In this document: piece after piece, positions 26,000-37,150 of the stretch
Layout: every line of letters begins with the position of its first letter
Position numbering within the stretch: the first letter of the stretch is position 1
Assembly (NCBI RefSeq): GCF_020089495.2
Contig: NZ_JAIRCA020000001.1
Location: forward strand, 127,465 to 191,464
From: Streptococcus mitis subsp. hohhotensis
Lineage (GTDB): Bacteria > Bacillota > Bacilli > Lactobacillales > Streptococcaceae
Direction of reading: 5' to 3'
Length of the DNA stretch: 64,000 bases
Translations under genes and position numbers: made by a program
The notes under the pieces: generated by a model
The model's input: only the letters and a program-made list of their open reading frames with translations
Told to the model about the DNA's origin: nothing
Databases searched by the model: none

Positions 26000-26027
26000 G
26001 GAAACTTTAAGCTAGGAAGTGTATACT
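25995..26027 (+). promoter_or_regulatory. CiaR-box promoter of the fourth csRNA
   Basis: CTTAAG-N5-TTTAAG (25995-26011), then 10 nt, then TATACT (26022-26027). The first half-site overlaps the stop codon of the preceding gene. Confidence 0.83.
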
Positions 26028-26032
26028 AAGTT

Positions 26033-26129
26033 CATAAGTTAAGAAGACCTTAACTTAAACTCCTAAAACTTTTTCATAATAATCTCCCTATAAAAATAGA
26101 GTCGCCCAATCAGGCGACTTATTTTTTTG
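26033..26129 (+). ncRNA. csRNA (CiaR-dependent small RNA), ccnD-like by position
   Basis: About 95 nt. The first stem is different from the others (AAGTTAAG-aagac-CTTAACTT), while the linker AAACTCCTAAAACTTTTTCATAAT..AATCTCCC is conserved. The terminator is AGTCGCC-caatca-GGCGACT followed by a T-tract. It lacks the ACCTCCT loop of the copies at 22.4-22.7 kb, so its target set may differ. Confidence 0.86.
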
Positions 26130-26154
26130 AAAAATGGGCTTTGCGCCTGAGAAT

Positions 26155-26271
26155 AATACTCAATGAAAATCAAAGAGCAAACTAGGAAGCTAACCGCAGG
26201 TTGCTCAAAACACTGTTTTGAGGTTGCAGATAGAGCTGACGTGGTTTGAATTTGATTTTCGAAGAGTATAA
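26155..26271 (+). repeat. BOX element (boxA-boxC type)
   Basis: It begins ATACTCAATGAAAATCAAAG, contains AACTAGGAAGCTAACCGCAG and CAAAACACTGTTTTGAGGTT, and ends TTTTCGAAGAGTATA. This is a classic pneumococcal/mitis BOX repeat in plus orientation without boxB units. It lies between the csRNA and uppS. Confidence 0.93.
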
Positions 26272-26303
26272 ATAGCTTAGTGATAGAAGAAAATGGGGAA
26301 ATA

Positions 26304-26312
26304 TGGTATAAT
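26304..26312 (+). promoter_or_regulatory. Extended -10 promoter of uppS operon
   Basis: TGG-TATAAT (26305-26312), 32 nt before the uppS ATG. Likely promoter for uppS-cdsA-eep-proS. Confidence 0.6.
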
Positions 26313-26344
26313 GAAACGATAGATTTTTGAATAGGAATAAGATC

Positions 26345-27103
26345 ATGTTTGGATTTTTTAAGAAAGATAAGGCTGTGGAAGTAGAGGTTCCGACACAGGT
26401 TCCTGCTCATATCGGCATCATCATGGATGGAAATGGCCGTTGGGCTAAAAAACGTATGCAACCGCGAGTTTTTGGACATAAGGCGGGCATGGAAGCATTG
26501 CAAACTGTGACCAAGGCAGCCAATAAGCTGGGAGTTAAGGTGATTACGGTCTATGCTTTTTCTACGGAAAATTGGACCCGTCCAGATCAGGAAGTCAAGT
26601 TTATCATGAACTTGCCAGTAGAGTTTTATGATAATTATGTCCCAGAATTGCATGCGAATAATGTTAAGATTCAAATGATTGGGGAGACAGACCGCCTGCC
26701 TAAGCAAACCTTTGAAGCTCTGACTAAAGCTGAGGAATTGACTAAGAATAACACAGGATTAATTCTTAATTTTGCCCTCAACTATGGTGGACGTGCTGAG
26801 ATTACACAGGCTCTTAAGTTGATTTCCCAGGATGTGTTAGATGCCAAAATCAACCCAGGTGACATCACAGAGGAATTGATTGGCAACTATCTCTTCACCC
26901 AGCATTTGCCTAAGGAGTTACGAGACCCAGACTTGATTATTCGGACTAGTGGAGAATTGCGTTTGAGCAATTTCCTTCCATGGCAGGGAGCCTATAGTGA
27001 GCTCTATTTTACGGATACCTTGTGGCCTGATTTTGACGAGGCGGCCTTGCAGGAAGCCATTCTTGCCTACAATCGTCGTCATCGCCGATTTGGAGGAGTT
27101 TAG
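26345..27103 (+). CDS. uppS: Undecaprenyl diphosphate synthase
   Basis: 252 aa cis-prenyltransferase that makes the C55 carrier for peptidoglycan and teichoic acid. Catalytic Asp28 is in GIIMDGNGRWAKKR. Signature segments VITVYAFSTENW and DLIIRTSGELRLSNFLPWQ.AYSELYF are present. The ATG at 26345 follows AGGAATAAG; a longer frame from 26327 lacks an RBS. It begins a lipid/cell-wall operon with cdsA 8 nt downstream. Confidence 0.96.
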   Translation: MFGFFKKDKAVEVEVPTQVPAHIGIIMDGNGRWAKKRMQPRVFGHKAGMEALQTVTKAANKLGVKVITVYAFSTENWTRPDQEVKFIMNLPVEFYDNYVPELHANNVKIQMIGETDRLPKQTFEALTKAEELTKNNTGLILNFALNYGGRAEITQALKLISQDVLDAKINPGDITEELIGNYLFTQHLPKELRDPDLIIRTSGELRLSNFLPWQGAYSELYFTDTLWPDFDEAALQEAILAYNRRHRRFGGV

Positions 27104-27111
27104 GAGGAAAT

Positions 27112-27915
27112 ATGACACAGGATTTACAGAAAAGAACCTTGTTTGCAGGGATTGCCCTGGCTATTTTCCTACCGATTTTAATGATTGGGGGACTCTTGCT
27201 TCAGATAGCAATTGGGATCATAGCCATGCTAGCCATGCATGAACTTTTGAAGATGAGAGGTCTAGAGACCATGACGATGGAGGGCCTCTTGACCCTCTTT
27301 GCAACCTTTGCTTTGACCATTCCCTTGGAGAATTACCTGACTTTTTTACCAGTTGATGGGAATGTGGTTGCCTATAGTGTTTTGATTTCAATCATGTTAG
27401 GAACGACCGTTTTTAGCAAGTCTTATACGATTGAGGACGCTGTTTTCCCTCTTGCTATGAGTTTCTACGTGGGCTTTGGTTTTAATGCTCTATTAGATGC
27501 TAGAATTGCAGGGTTAGATAAGGCACTCTTGGCCTTGTGTATCGTCTGGGCGACAGACAGTGGTGCCTATCTTGTTGGGATGAACTATGGTAAACGAAAA
27601 TTAGCTCCGACAGTTTCTCCAAATAAAACCTTTGAGGGGGCCTTGGGTGGTATTTTAGGCGCTATTTTAGTAACCATCATCTTTATGATAGTTGACAGTA
27701 CAGTTGCTCTTCCATATGGAATTTACAAGATGTCAGTCTTTGCTATTTTCTTTAGCATTGCTGGACAATTTGGTGATTTACTAGAAAGTTCGATCAAGCG
27801 TCACTTTGGTGTCAAGGATTCTGGGAAATTTATCCCTGGACATGGTGGTGTTTTGGATCGTTTCGATAGTATGTTGCTTGTATTTCCAATCATGCACTTG
27901 TTTGGACTCTTTTAA
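27112..27915 (+). CDS. cdsA: Phosphatidate cytidylyltransferase
   Basis: 267 aa integral membrane enzyme making CDP-diacylglycerol for phospholipid synthesis. It has about eight membrane helices. The family signature occupies the C-terminal part (GQFGDLLESSIKRHFGVKDSGKFIPGHGG, DRFDS). AGGAGG precedes the ATG. The uppS-cdsA-eep order is conserved across Lactobacillales. Confidence 0.95.
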   Translation: MTQDLQKRTLFAGIALAIFLPILMIGGLLLQIAIGIIAMLAMHELLKMRGLETMTMEGLLTLFATFALTIPLENYLTFLPVDGNVVAYSVLISIMLGTTVFSKSYTIEDAVFPLAMSFYVGFGFNALLDARIAGLDKALLALCIVWATDSGAYLVGMNYGKRKLAPTVSPNKTFEGALGGILGAILVTIIFMIVDSTVALPYGIYKMSVFAIFFSIAGQFGDLLESSIKRHFGVKDSGKFIPGHGGVLDRFDSMLLVFPIMHLFGLF

Positions 27916-27936
27916 TCAAAAGACGGAGGAAATACT

Positions 27937-29196
27937 ATGCTCGGAATTTTAACCTTTATTCTGGTTTTTGGGATTATTGTGGTGGTGCACGAGTTCGGGC
28001 ACTTCTACTTTGCCAAGAAATCAGGAATTCTAGTGCGTGAATTTGCCATTGGCATGGGACCCAAGATCTTTGCTCATATTGGCAAGGATGGGACGGCCTA
28101 TACCATTCGAATCTTGCCTCTTGGGGGCTATGTTCGCATGGCTGGTTGGGGTGATGACACAACTGAAATCAAGACAGGAACTCCTGTCAGTTTGACCCTT
28201 ACTGACGACGGTAAGGTTAAACGCATCAATCTTTCTGGTAAAAAGTTGGATCAAACGGCCCTCCCTATGCAGGTGACTCAGTTTGACTTTGAAGACAAGC
28301 TCTTTATCAAGGGCTTGGTTCTGGAAGAAGAAAAAACATTTGCAGTGGATCACGATGCAACGGTTGTGGAAGCAGATGGTACTGAGGTTCGGATTGCACC
28401 TTTAGATGTTCAATATCAAAATGCAACTATCTGGGGGAAACTGATTACCAACTTTGCAGGACCTATGAACAACTTTATCTTAGGTGTCGTTGTTTTTTGG
28501 ATTTTAATCTTCATGCAGGGTGGTGTCAGAGATGTTGATACCAACCAGTTTCATGTCATGCCTCAAGGGGTCTTGGCTAAGGTGGGAGTGCCAGAAACAG
28601 CACAGATTACCAAGATTGGTTCACATGAGATTAACAACTGGGAAAGCTTGATTCAGGCTGTGGAATCAGAAACCAAAGATAAGACGGCCCCGACCTTGGA
28701 TGTGACTATTTCTGAAAAGGGTAGTGACAAACAAGTTACGGTTACTCCGGAAGAAAGTCAAGGCCGTTACCTTCTAGGTGTTCAACCGGGAATTAAGTCA
28801 GATTTTCTATCCATGTTTGTAGGTGGTTTTACAACTGCAGCCGACTCAGCTCTCCGAATCCTATCAGCACTGAAAAAACTGATTTTCCAACCGGATTTGA
28901 ACAAGCTGGGTGGACCTGTTGCCATCTTTAAGGCAAGTAGTGATGCCGCTAAAAATGGAATTGAGAATGTCTTGTACTTCTTGGCAATAATTTCCATCAA
29001 TATCGGAATTTTTAATCTTATTCCGATTCCAGCTCTGGATGGTGGTAAGATTGTGCTCAATATCCTGGAAGCAATTCGCCGCAAACCATTAAAACAAGAA
29101 ATTGAAACTTATGTCACCTTGGCCGGAGTGGTCATCATGGTTGTCTTGATGATTGCTGTGACCTGGAATGACATCATGCGACTCTTTTTTAGATAA
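27937..29196 (+). CDS. eep: RIP metalloprotease RseP/Eep
   Basis: 419 aa site-2 protease in the membrane. The zinc motif HEFGH is at residues 18-22 in the first helix, a PDZ domain is in the middle (about 190-290) and the second active-site motif [13 protein letters not shown] with the zinc Asp is near 365. In enterococci and streptococci it processes lipoprotein signal peptides, including some that become pheromones. GGAGG precedes the ATG. In operon with cdsA and proS. Confidence 0.95.
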   Translation: MLGILTFILVFGIIVVVHEFGHFYFAKKSGILVREFAIGMGPKIFAHIGKDGTAYTIRILPLGGYVRMAGWGDDTTEIKTGTPVSLTLTDDGKVKRINLSGKKLDQTALPMQVTQFDFEDKLFIKGLVLEEEKTFAVDHDATVVEADGTEVRIAPLDVQYQNATIWGKLITNFAGPMNNFILGVVVFWILIFMQGGVRDVDTNQFHVMPQGVLAKVGVPETAQITKIGSHEINNWESLIQAVESETKDKTAPTLDVTISEKGSDKQVTVTPEESQGRYLLGVQPGIKSDFLSMFVGGFTTAADSALRILSALKKLIFQPDLNKLGGPVAIFKASSDAAKNGIENVLYFLAIISINIGIFNLIPIPALDGGKIVLNILEAIRRKPLKQEIETYVTLAGVVIMVVLMIAVTWNDIMRLFFR

Positions 29197-31062
<1,866 letters not shown>

Positions 31063-31079
31063 AAACTATAATCAGAAGA

Positions 31080-31120
31080 AAAACAAGGAAAAAATGTAAC
31101 TAGTTTTTACCTTGTTTTTT
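31080..31120 (+). terminator. Terminator after proS
   Basis: AACAAGGAAAAA-tgtaactag-TTTTTACCTTGTT followed by TTTT. The next promoter (-10 TATAAT, 31124-31129) starts immediately after. Confidence 0.8.
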
Positions 31121-31160
31121 CTGTATAATGGGAAAAATGAGTAGATAAAGAGGTAAATGT

Positions 31161-32540
31161 ATGCTAAGATTTCCAAAGGATTTTGTCTGGGGATCCTCTA
31201 CTTCTGGACCACAAACAGAAGGACGTGTAGCTGGTGACGGTAAGGGAGATAATCTCTGGGATTACTGGTTCCAAGTGGAGCCAAATCGTTACTATAATGG
31301 GATTGGTCCAGATAGAACATCAACCTTTTATGAAAACTGGGAGCAGGATATTGAGCTTTTGTTAGAGACTGGTCACACGGCCTTTCGGACTTCTATTCAG
31401 TGGTCACGGGTTTTTCCACAAGGGAGTGGAAAAGTCAACCCTCAAGGTGTGGATTTTTATCGTAAGGTTTTTGAGGCTATTAAGGCTAAAGGGATTCGTC
31501 TTTTAGTCAATCTCTATCATTTTGATCTGCCTTTTGCCCTTCAAGAGGATGGTGATGGTTGGGAAAATAAGGCGACTGTCTCAGCTTATGAAGACTATGC
31601 TCGTTTTTGTTTTGAGACTTATGGAGATTTAGTGGATCAATGGATTACCTTTAACGAGCCCATCGTTCCTGTAGAGTTTGGCTATTTTTACGATGCCCAT
31701 TATCCACATAAGGTGGATGCAGAGGCGGCAGTTAAAGTAGCCTATCATACACAATTGGCCAGCAGTCGGGCGGTCAAGGCCTGTCATGAACTCTTGCCTG
31801 ATGCTAAGATTGGGATTGTTTTAAACTTGACACCGACTTATCCACGTAGTCAGCATCCTGCTGATGTCAAAGCAGCTCGGATTGCGGATCTCTTTCAGGC
31901 CCAATCCTTCTTAGATCCGTCTGTTTTGGGGACTTATCCACAGGAGTTGGTAGAAATCTTGCATGAACACGGTCTCTTGCCTGATGCTACAGAGGAGGAG
32001 TTGGAGCTCATTCGTGACAATACGGTGGACTTCCTTGGTGTCAACTACTATCAACCCTTACGCGTTATGGCACCTCGATTTGCTAAGCATCCAGAGAGTC
32101 CACTCTTACCAGAACATTTTTACGAGCCTTATGTGATGCCTGGACGTAAAATCAATCCTCATCGTGGCTGGGAGATTTATGAGCAAGGGATTTATGACAT
32201 TGCCCAAAATATCAAGGAAAATTATGGTAATATCGAATGGATGTTGACAGAGAATGGTATGGGGGTTGAAGGAGAGGAAAAGTTCCGTCAAGATGGAATG
32301 ATTCAAGATGATTACCGTATTGACTTTGTAAAAGGTCATCTTCGTGAACTGCACCGTGCCATTGAAGATGGAGCCAACTGTAAAGGATACTTAATCTGGA
32401 CCTTTATCGATTGCTGGTCATGGCTCAATAGTTATAAAAATCGCTATGGTTTGATTGAATTAGACCTGAAAACGCAAGAACGTCGTCTGAAAAAATCAGG
32501 GCACTGGTTCAAGGAACTAAGCGATAATAATGGATTTTAA
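31161..32540 (+). CDS. bglA: Family 1 glycoside hydrolase (beta-glucosidase / 6-phospho-beta-glucosidase type)
   Basis: 459 aa TIM-barrel enzyme. The acid/base Glu166 is in TFNEP and the nucleophile Glu364 in LTENGMG. The N-terminal GH1 signature FPKDFVWGSSTSGPQTEG is present. The usual GH1 substrates here are beta-glucosides or their 6-phosphates; no PTS gene is adjacent, so the choice is not clear. RBS AAAGAGG. Monocistronic, bounded by terminators. Confidence 0.92.
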   Translation: MLRFPKDFVWGSSTSGPQTEGRVAGDGKGDNLWDYWFQVEPNRYYNGIGPDRTSTFYENWEQDIELLLETGHTAFRTSIQWSRVFPQGSGKVNPQGVDFYRKVFEAIKAKGIRLLVNLYHFDLPFALQEDGDGWENKATVSAYEDYARFCFETYGDLVDQWITFNEPIVPVEFGYFYDAHYPHKVDAEAAVKVAYHTQLASSRAVKACHELLPDAKIGIVLNLTPTYPRSQHPADVKAARIADLFQAQSFLDPSVLGTYPQELVEILHEHGLLPDATEEELELIRDNTVDFLGVNYYQPLRVMAPRFAKHPESPLLPEHFYEPYVMPGRKINPHRGWEIYEQGIYDIAQNIKENYGNIEWMLTENGMGVEGEEKFRQDGMIQDDYRIDFVKGHLRELHRAIEDGANCKGYLIWTFIDCWSWLNSYKNRYGLIELDLKTQERRLKKSGHWFKELSDNNGF

Positions 32541-32542
32541 AA

Positions 32543-32582
32543 AAGACTCTGACTAATTGTCCTAATTGGTCAGAGTTTTTTA
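32543..32582 (+). terminator. Terminator after the GH1 gene
   Basis: ACTCTGACTAATTG-tcct-AATTGGTCAGAGT followed by TTTTT. Confidence 0.85.
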
Positions 32583-32600
32583 CTTACAGGAGCTTAATTT

Positions 32601-32615
32601 GAACTATACCAATTT
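32601..32615. promoter_or_regulatory. NagR-type operator 1 of glmS
   Basis: GAACTATACCAATTT, nearly identical to the second copy at 32680-32694 (AGACTATACCAATTT). The complement ATTGGTATAG resembles the GntR-family NagR sites known to control amino-sugar genes in streptococci. The two copies flank the promoter. Confidence 0.6.
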
Positions 32616-32621
32616 TTACTC

Positions 32622-32650
32622 TTGACAAGTGAAAGAAACAAGTATATACT
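32622..32650 (+). promoter_or_regulatory. glmS promoter
   Basis: TTGACA (32622-32627), a 17-bp spacer and TATACT (32645-32650). Confidence 0.8.
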
Positions 32651-32679
32651 GTTTTTGCTGATTCTGCAAAGCGAGAATT

Positions 32680-32694
32680 AGACTATACCAATTT
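32680..32694. promoter_or_regulatory. NagR-type operator 2 of glmS
   Basis: AGACTATACCAATTT just downstream of the transcription start. Together with the copy at 32601-32615 it brackets the promoter, an arrangement suited to repression by a dimeric GntR-family regulator. Confidence 0.6.
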
Positions 32695-32730
32695 AAGGGG
32701 AAAGCACAGCTTGTCTGTGTCGTATATACT

Positions 32731-34539
32731 ATGTGTGGAATTGTTGGTGTTGTTGGAAACACAAATGCAACTGATATTTTGATTCAAGGGCTTGAAAAGC
32801 TCGAATACCGTGGTTATGATTCTGCGGGAATTTTTGTCCTAGGTGGTGCTGAAAACCATTTGGTGAAGGCTGTTGGTCGTATTGCAGAATTGTCTGCTAA
32901 AACTGCTGGCGTTGAGGGGACAACTGGTATTGGACATACTCGTTGGGCCACTCACGGAAAACCAACAGAAGACAATGCTCACCCACATCGCTCTGAGACA
33001 GGACGTTTTGTATTGGTCCACAATGGGGTGATTGAGAACTACCTTGAAATCAAGGAAGAATACCTTGCAGGTCACCACTTCAAGGGACAAACAGATACAG
33101 AAATCGCTGTACACTTGATTGGAAAATTTGTTGAAGAAGACGGCATGTCAGTTCTTGAAGCCTTCAAAAAAGCTCTTCACATCATCCGTGGTTCTTATGC
33201 CTTTGCCTTGATCGACTCTGAAAATCCAGATGACATCTATGTGGCTAAGAATAAATCACCACTTTTGATTGGTCTTGGAGATGGTTACAACATGGTCTGC
33301 TCAGATGCTATGGCTATGATTCGTGAAACTAACCAATACATGGAGATCCATGACCAAGAGTTGGTTATCGTGAAAGCTGATAGTGTTGAAGTGCAAGACT
33401 ATGATGGCAACAGTCGTGAGCGTGCTAGCTACACTGCAGAGCTCGACTTGTCAGATATCGGTAAGGGAACTTACCCTTACTACATGCTTAAAGAAATCGA
33501 TGAGCAACCAACAGTGATGCGTAAGTTGATCCAAGCCTATACAGATGAGGCTGGTCAAGTAGTGGTTGATACAGCTATCATCAAGGCTGTTCAAGAGGCA
33601 GACCGCATCTACATTCTAGCAGCTGGGACTTCTTACCACGCAGGATTTGCTTCTAAGAAAATGTTGGAAGAATTGACAGATACGCCAGTTGAACTTGGTA
33701 TCTCATCTGAGTGGGGCTACGGTATGCCACTTCTCAGCAAGAAACCACTCTTCATCTTTATCAGTCAGTCTGGTGAAACAGCGGATAGCCGTCAGGTTTT
33801 GGTTAAGGCTAATGAAATGGGAATCCCAAGCTTGACAGTGACAAACGTACCAGGTTCAACTCTTTCTCGTGAAGCTAACCATACCATGCTTCTTCATGCA
33901 GGTCCTGAAATTGCCGTGGCATCAACCAAGGCCTATACAGCGCAAATCGCAGCCCTTGCCTTCCTTGCAAAAGCAGTCGGAGAAGCAAATGGCAATGCCA
34001 AAGCGCAAGCCTTTGATTTAGTTCATGAGTTGTCAATCGTAGCTCAATCTATCGAATCAACTCTTTCAGAGAAAGAACCCATCGAAGCCAAGGTTCGTGA
34101 TCTTCTTGAAATAACTCGCAACGCCTTTTATATCGGACGTGGTCAAGATTACTATGTAGCCATGGAAGCAAGTCTCAAACTTAAAGAGATTTCTTACATT
34201 CAATGTGAAGGCTTTGCGGCAGGAGAACTCAAGCACGGAACTATTGCCTTGATTGAAGAAGGAACGCCTGTTTTGGCCCTCTTGTCAGATCCAGTCCTTG
34301 CCAACCACACTCGTGGAAATATCCAAGAGGTGGCAGCCCGTGGTGCCAAAGTCCTCACTATCGCAGAAGAAAATGTTGCTAAAGAGACAGACGATATCGT
34401 CCTTACGACTGTCCACCCTTACCTCTCACCAATTTCAATGGTCGTGCCAACGCAATTAGTCGCTTACTTCGCAACACTCCACCGTGGACTTGATGTGGAC
34501 AAACCGCGTAACCTTGCTAAGTCAGTAACGGTAGAATAA
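32731..34539 (+). CDS. glmS: Glutamine-fructose-6-phosphate aminotransferase
   Basis: 602 aa. It makes glucosamine-6-phosphate, the first step of UDP-GlcNAc synthesis. The N-terminal glutaminase has nucleophile Cys2 (MCGIVGVVG). Two SIS domains bind fructose-6-phosphate ([12 protein letters not shown] near 350). The C terminus [13 protein letters not shown] is intact. There is no ribozyme as in Bacillus; control is probably through the two NagR-type sites. No Shine-Dalgarno lies close to the ATG: AAGGGG is at 32695-32700, separated by a small hairpin (CACAG/CTGTG, 32705-32719). Confidence 0.97.
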   Translation: MCGIVGVVGNTNATDILIQGLEKLEYRGYDSAGIFVLGGAENHLVKAVGRIAELSAKTAGVEGTTGIGHTRWATHGKPTEDNAHPHRSETGRFVLVHNGVIENYLEIKEEYLAGHHFKGQTDTEIAVHLIGKFVEEDGMSVLEAFKKALHIIRGSYAFALIDSENPDDIYVAKNKSPLLIGLGDGYNMVCSDAMAMIRETNQYMEIHDQELVIVKADSVEVQDYDGNSRERASYTAELDLSDIGKGTYPYYMLKEIDEQPTVMRKLIQAYTDEAGQVVVDTAIIKAVQEADRIYILAAGTSYHAGFASKKMLEELTDTPVELGISSEWGYGMPLLSKKPLFIFISQSGETADSRQVLVKANEMGIPSLTVTNVPGSTLSREANHTMLLHAGPEIAVASTKAYTAQIAALAFLAKAVGEANGNAKAQAFDLVHELSIVAQSIESTLSEKEPIEAKVRDLLEITRNAFYIGRGQDYYVAMEASLKLKEISYIQCEGFAAGELKHGTIALIEEGTPVLALLSDPVLANHTRGNIQEVAARGAKVLTIAEENVAKETDDIVLTTVHPYLSPISMVVPTQLVAYFATLHRGLDVDKPRNLAKSVTVE

Positions 34540-34543
34540 GCCA

Positions 34544-34570
34544 AAAAAGTCTAGTTATCTAGGCTTTTTC
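34544..34570 (+). terminator. Terminator after glmS
   Basis: AAAAAGTCTAG-ttat-CTAGGCTTTTTC. Confidence 0.7.
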
Positions 34571-34657
34571 TTGTGAGCAAATTGGTTGCTTGTACTCAAG
34601 ATTCGTGTTAGAATAATTTTTCAAAATGAAGGACAGAAATAGACAGGGAGTATCACA

Positions 34658-35710
34658 ATGGTAGAATTGGGAATCTCAACATTTGGTGAAACAACGGTGC
34701 TTGAGGAGACTGGGCAAACTTACAGTCATGCCGAACGCATTCGCCAGTTGGTGTCGGAGATTGAGCTGGCTGACAAGGTTGGTTTGGATGTATATGGGAT
34801 TGGTGAGCATCATCGGAAAGATTTTGCAGTATCAGCCCCAGAGATTGTCCTGGCAGCTGGGGCAGTCAATACCAAGAAAATCCGTTTGACCAGTGCAGTC
34901 AGCATTCTCTCGAGCATGGATCCGATTCGTTTGTTCCAACAGTATGCCACTATCGATGCTTTGTCAAATGGACGTGCAGAGATTATGGCCGGAAGGGGTT
35001 CTTTCACGGAATCTTTTCCCTTGTTTGGATATGATTTGAAAGACTACGAAGCCCTTTTTGATGAGAAATTAGACTTGCTCCAGTTAGTCAATGAAAAGAC
35101 AAGGCTAGACTGGAAAGGGCGATTGACTCAAACAATCTCTGGCAAAGAAGTCTATCCTCGTCCAGTTCAGGACAAATTACCCTTGTGGATAGCGACAGGT
35201 GGTCATGTCGAATCAACAGTGAAGATTGCTCAGGCAGGCCTACCGATTGTCTATGCCATTATTGGTGGCAATCCACGTTATTTTAAAAAGTTGATTCAGG
35301 CTTATCGTGAGATCGGGAGCGAAGCGGGTCATGCCAGTCATGAACTAAAGGTTGGAGCCCATTCTTGGGGTTGGATTGCTGAAGATGGTGAGCAGGCTGT
35401 GAAAGATTATTTCCATCCGACCAAGCAAGTGGTGGATGCTATCTCTAAAGACCGCCCGCACTGGCAAGAATTGCGTTATAAGCAATATTTGGAGCAAGTT
35501 GGGCCAAATGGTGCTATGTTTGTGGGCAATCCAGATCAGGTGGCAGAAAAATTGATTCGCATGATTGAGGATTTAGGCTTGGACCGCTTCATGCTCCATC
35601 TACCGCTTGGTTCCATGCCTCATGAACAAGTCCTAAGAGCTATTGAACTCTTCGGAACACAAGTAGCACCCAAAGTACGGGCTTATTTTGCCATGAAAGA
35701 GGCTGAATAA
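34658..35710 (+). CDS. Luciferase-like (LLM class) flavin-dependent oxidoreductase
   Basis: 350 aa TIM-barrel of the bacterial luciferase-like family. Typical parts are VGLDVYGIGEHHRKDFAVSAPEIVLAA, LSSMDPIRLFQQYATID and NGRAEIMAGRGSF. These enzymes use FMN (less often F420, absent here) with an NAD(P)H partner. Substrate unknown. AGGGAG precedes the ATG. Single-gene unit with a terminator behind it. Confidence 0.9.
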   Translation: MVELGISTFGETTVLEETGQTYSHAERIRQLVSEIELADKVGLDVYGIGEHHRKDFAVSAPEIVLAAGAVNTKKIRLTSAVSILSSMDPIRLFQQYATIDALSNGRAEIMAGRGSFTESFPLFGYDLKDYEALFDEKLDLLQLVNEKTRLDWKGRLTQTISGKEVYPRPVQDKLPLWIATGGHVESTVKIAQAGLPIVYAIIGGNPRYFKKLIQAYREIGSEAGHASHELKVGAHSWGWIAEDGEQAVKDYFHPTKQVVDAISKDRPHWQELRYKQYLEQVGPNGAMFVGNPDQVAEKLIRMIEDLGLDRFMLHLPLGSMPHEQVLRAIELFGTQVAPKVRAYFAMKEAE

Positions 35711-35777
35711 AAAATCCTAATCAGGCTGATAAAAAATCTATATAACAACTATTTTAACAAAGTAAAAGACAGAAAAG

Positions 35778-35822
35778 AATCTCTGAAAAGCTAATAAAAT
35801 CAAGCTTTCCAGAGATTTTTTT
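35778..35822 (+). terminator. Terminator after the LLM oxidoreductase gene
   Basis: ATCTCTGAAAAGCT-taataaaatca-AGCTTTCCAGAGAT followed by TTTTTT. Confidence 0.85.
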
Positions 35823-35841
35823 CGTTATTGATATAAACAAT

Positions 35842-35873
35842 CCCAATCAAGTCGATAGTCAATATATATTGGG
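35842..35873. promoter_or_regulatory. Inverted repeat ahead of the URO-D-like operon
   Basis: CCCAAT (35842-35847) and ATTGGG (35868-35873) flank an AT-rich stretch with TATATATT. It is a possible operator or promoter region for the seven-gene unit; no regulator gene is adjacent. Confidence 0.35.
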
Positions 35874-35927
35874 AAAATGCAAAAAGGAGTGGTAAGATGG
35901 TTTCAATCCAAATGGAAGGAGAAAAGT

Positions 35928-36935
35928 ATGACAAGTAAAAGAGAGCTAGTTTTTAGAGCCATCCGAGGAGAAGAAGTGGAACGGGTTCCTGTAGGCTTTT
36001 GGTTTCATTTTGTAACACTGGAGGAAAAAGGGCAAGGTTTAAATAATCCACGTATCTTCCAAAAAAGTGTAGAGGGACATCGGAAGTACGTTGAAAGAAT
36101 TCATCCTGACTTTGTCAAAATAATGAGTGACGGCTTTTTCATTTATCCAAGTAATGTCTATAGTCCTTTGGTTGCAAGTATTCAGGAGTTGGCTTCTATT
36201 GAGTCAATTGGTGAAAACCATCCTTGGATTCAGCAACAAGTAGAAGTGGTACAAGCTATTCGAGCAACCTTCACTGAGGACATTGCATCATTCTACAATA
36301 TCTTTTCTCCGATTTCCTACTTGAAAAGGTGGTTTCGTACAGAGGCTTCTAGAGGTGATAAGGAGGTTGCAGATCTTTTTCTTGAAAATCCAGAGTTATT
36401 CAGGGAGATTTTAGACGTGATAGCAGAGGATATCGCTATCCTAACTAAAAAAATCATTCAGGATGGTGGAGCAGATGGAATCTATCTCAGTACTCAAGAA
36501 ATTCAGGATGAGCGCATCACAGCAGAATTGTATCAGACCTATATTGAGCCAAGCAACATAAAGGTTTTAGAAGCTGCCAATCAGGTAGGTGGGGTAAATA
36601 TCCTGCATATCTGCGGTTTCCAAGGTGCCAGTAACAATGTGACTATTTTCAAAGATTATCCAGCCCAGGTTTTCAATTGGGCAACCCACCATGAAGCAGT
36701 CAGTTTACCCCAAGGTCAGGAGCTATTTCATGGCAAAGCGGTCTTGGGTGGTTTTGAAAATGGGAAGCAGAGCATGCTTTATGGAGGTACAAAGGCTGCA
36801 CTACAAGAGGAAACCAAACGCTTGTTAGCTGAGGCTGGGACTAGAGGAGTCCTTCTTGGAGCGGATTGCACGGTTCCAGATGAATTTGAATTAGAAAGAT
36901 TGGACTGGATTCGTCAGGCTGCTGTTTTAAAATAG
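35928..36935 (+). CDS. URO-D superfamily protein 1, methyltransferase-like (MtaA/CmuA type)
   Basis: 335 aa TIM-barrel of the uroporphyrinogen decarboxylase superfamily (MTSKRELVFRAIRGEEVERVP). It is probably not a heme enzyme: streptococci lack heme synthesis, and it has His227-Ile-Cys229 (NILHICGF) plus Cys314 (GADCTVP), the His-X-Cys...Cys zinc set of thiol methyltransferases such as MtaA. No corrinoid protein is encoded nearby. The ATG at 35928 follows AAGGAG. It is first in an operon with a paralogue and an amino-acid-type ABC importer, so the substrate is probably an imported small methylated compound; that is inference. Confidence 0.85.
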   Translation: MTSKRELVFRAIRGEEVERVPVGFWFHFVTLEEKGQGLNNPRIFQKSVEGHRKYVERIHPDFVKIMSDGFFIYPSNVYSPLVASIQELASIESIGENHPWIQQQVEVVQAIRATFTEDIASFYNIFSPISYLKRWFRTEASRGDKEVADLFLENPELFREILDVIAEDIAILTKKIIQDGGADGIYLSTQEIQDERITAELYQTYIEPSNIKVLEAANQVGGVNILHICGFQGASNNVTIFKDYPAQVFNWATHHEAVSLPQGQELFHGKAVLGGFENGKQSMLYGGTKAALQEETKRLLAEAGTRGVLLGADCTVPDEFELERLDWIRQAAVLK

Positions 36936-36944
36936 GAGGGCCTT

Positions 36945-37148
36945 ATGAAAAGAAAAAAGTGGCTATTGGTAGGGACGGCCCTCGGCTTTATCATCTTACT
37001 TGCGTTTAGTTTTACAGAGGGACTTACTTGTAAGGAAGGGCCAAGATGTCATGGAGTTCAGGATTTTCAGAAGGGAAGTCTTCCCTTTATTCAAACCAAC
37101 GATATTGCCAGTGTTTTATTAGTTGAAAAAGAAAGAAATGGAGAATAG
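36945..37148 (+). CDS. Small membrane-anchored protein with two cysteines
   Basis: 67 aa. A basic start (MKRKKW) is followed by a hydrophobic helix (LLVGTALGFIILLAF) and about 40 extracytoplasmic residues containing CKEGPRC. I do not recognise a family. AGGAGG lies 7 nt before the ATG, and it sits 9 nt after one URO-D-like gene and 2 nt before the other, so it is probably translated with them. The CX5C pair might bind metal or form a disulfide; no evidence beyond sequence. Confidence 0.7.
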   Translation: MKRKKWLLVGTALGFIILLAFSFTEGLTCKEGPRCHGVQDFQKGSLPFIQTNDIASVLLVEKERNGE

Positions 37149-37150
37149 AG

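Noticed and set aside
26063-26707. 214-aa minus-strand open frame spanning a csRNA, a BOX and the start of uppS
   Set aside because: It crosses three better explained features and has no domain or RBS.
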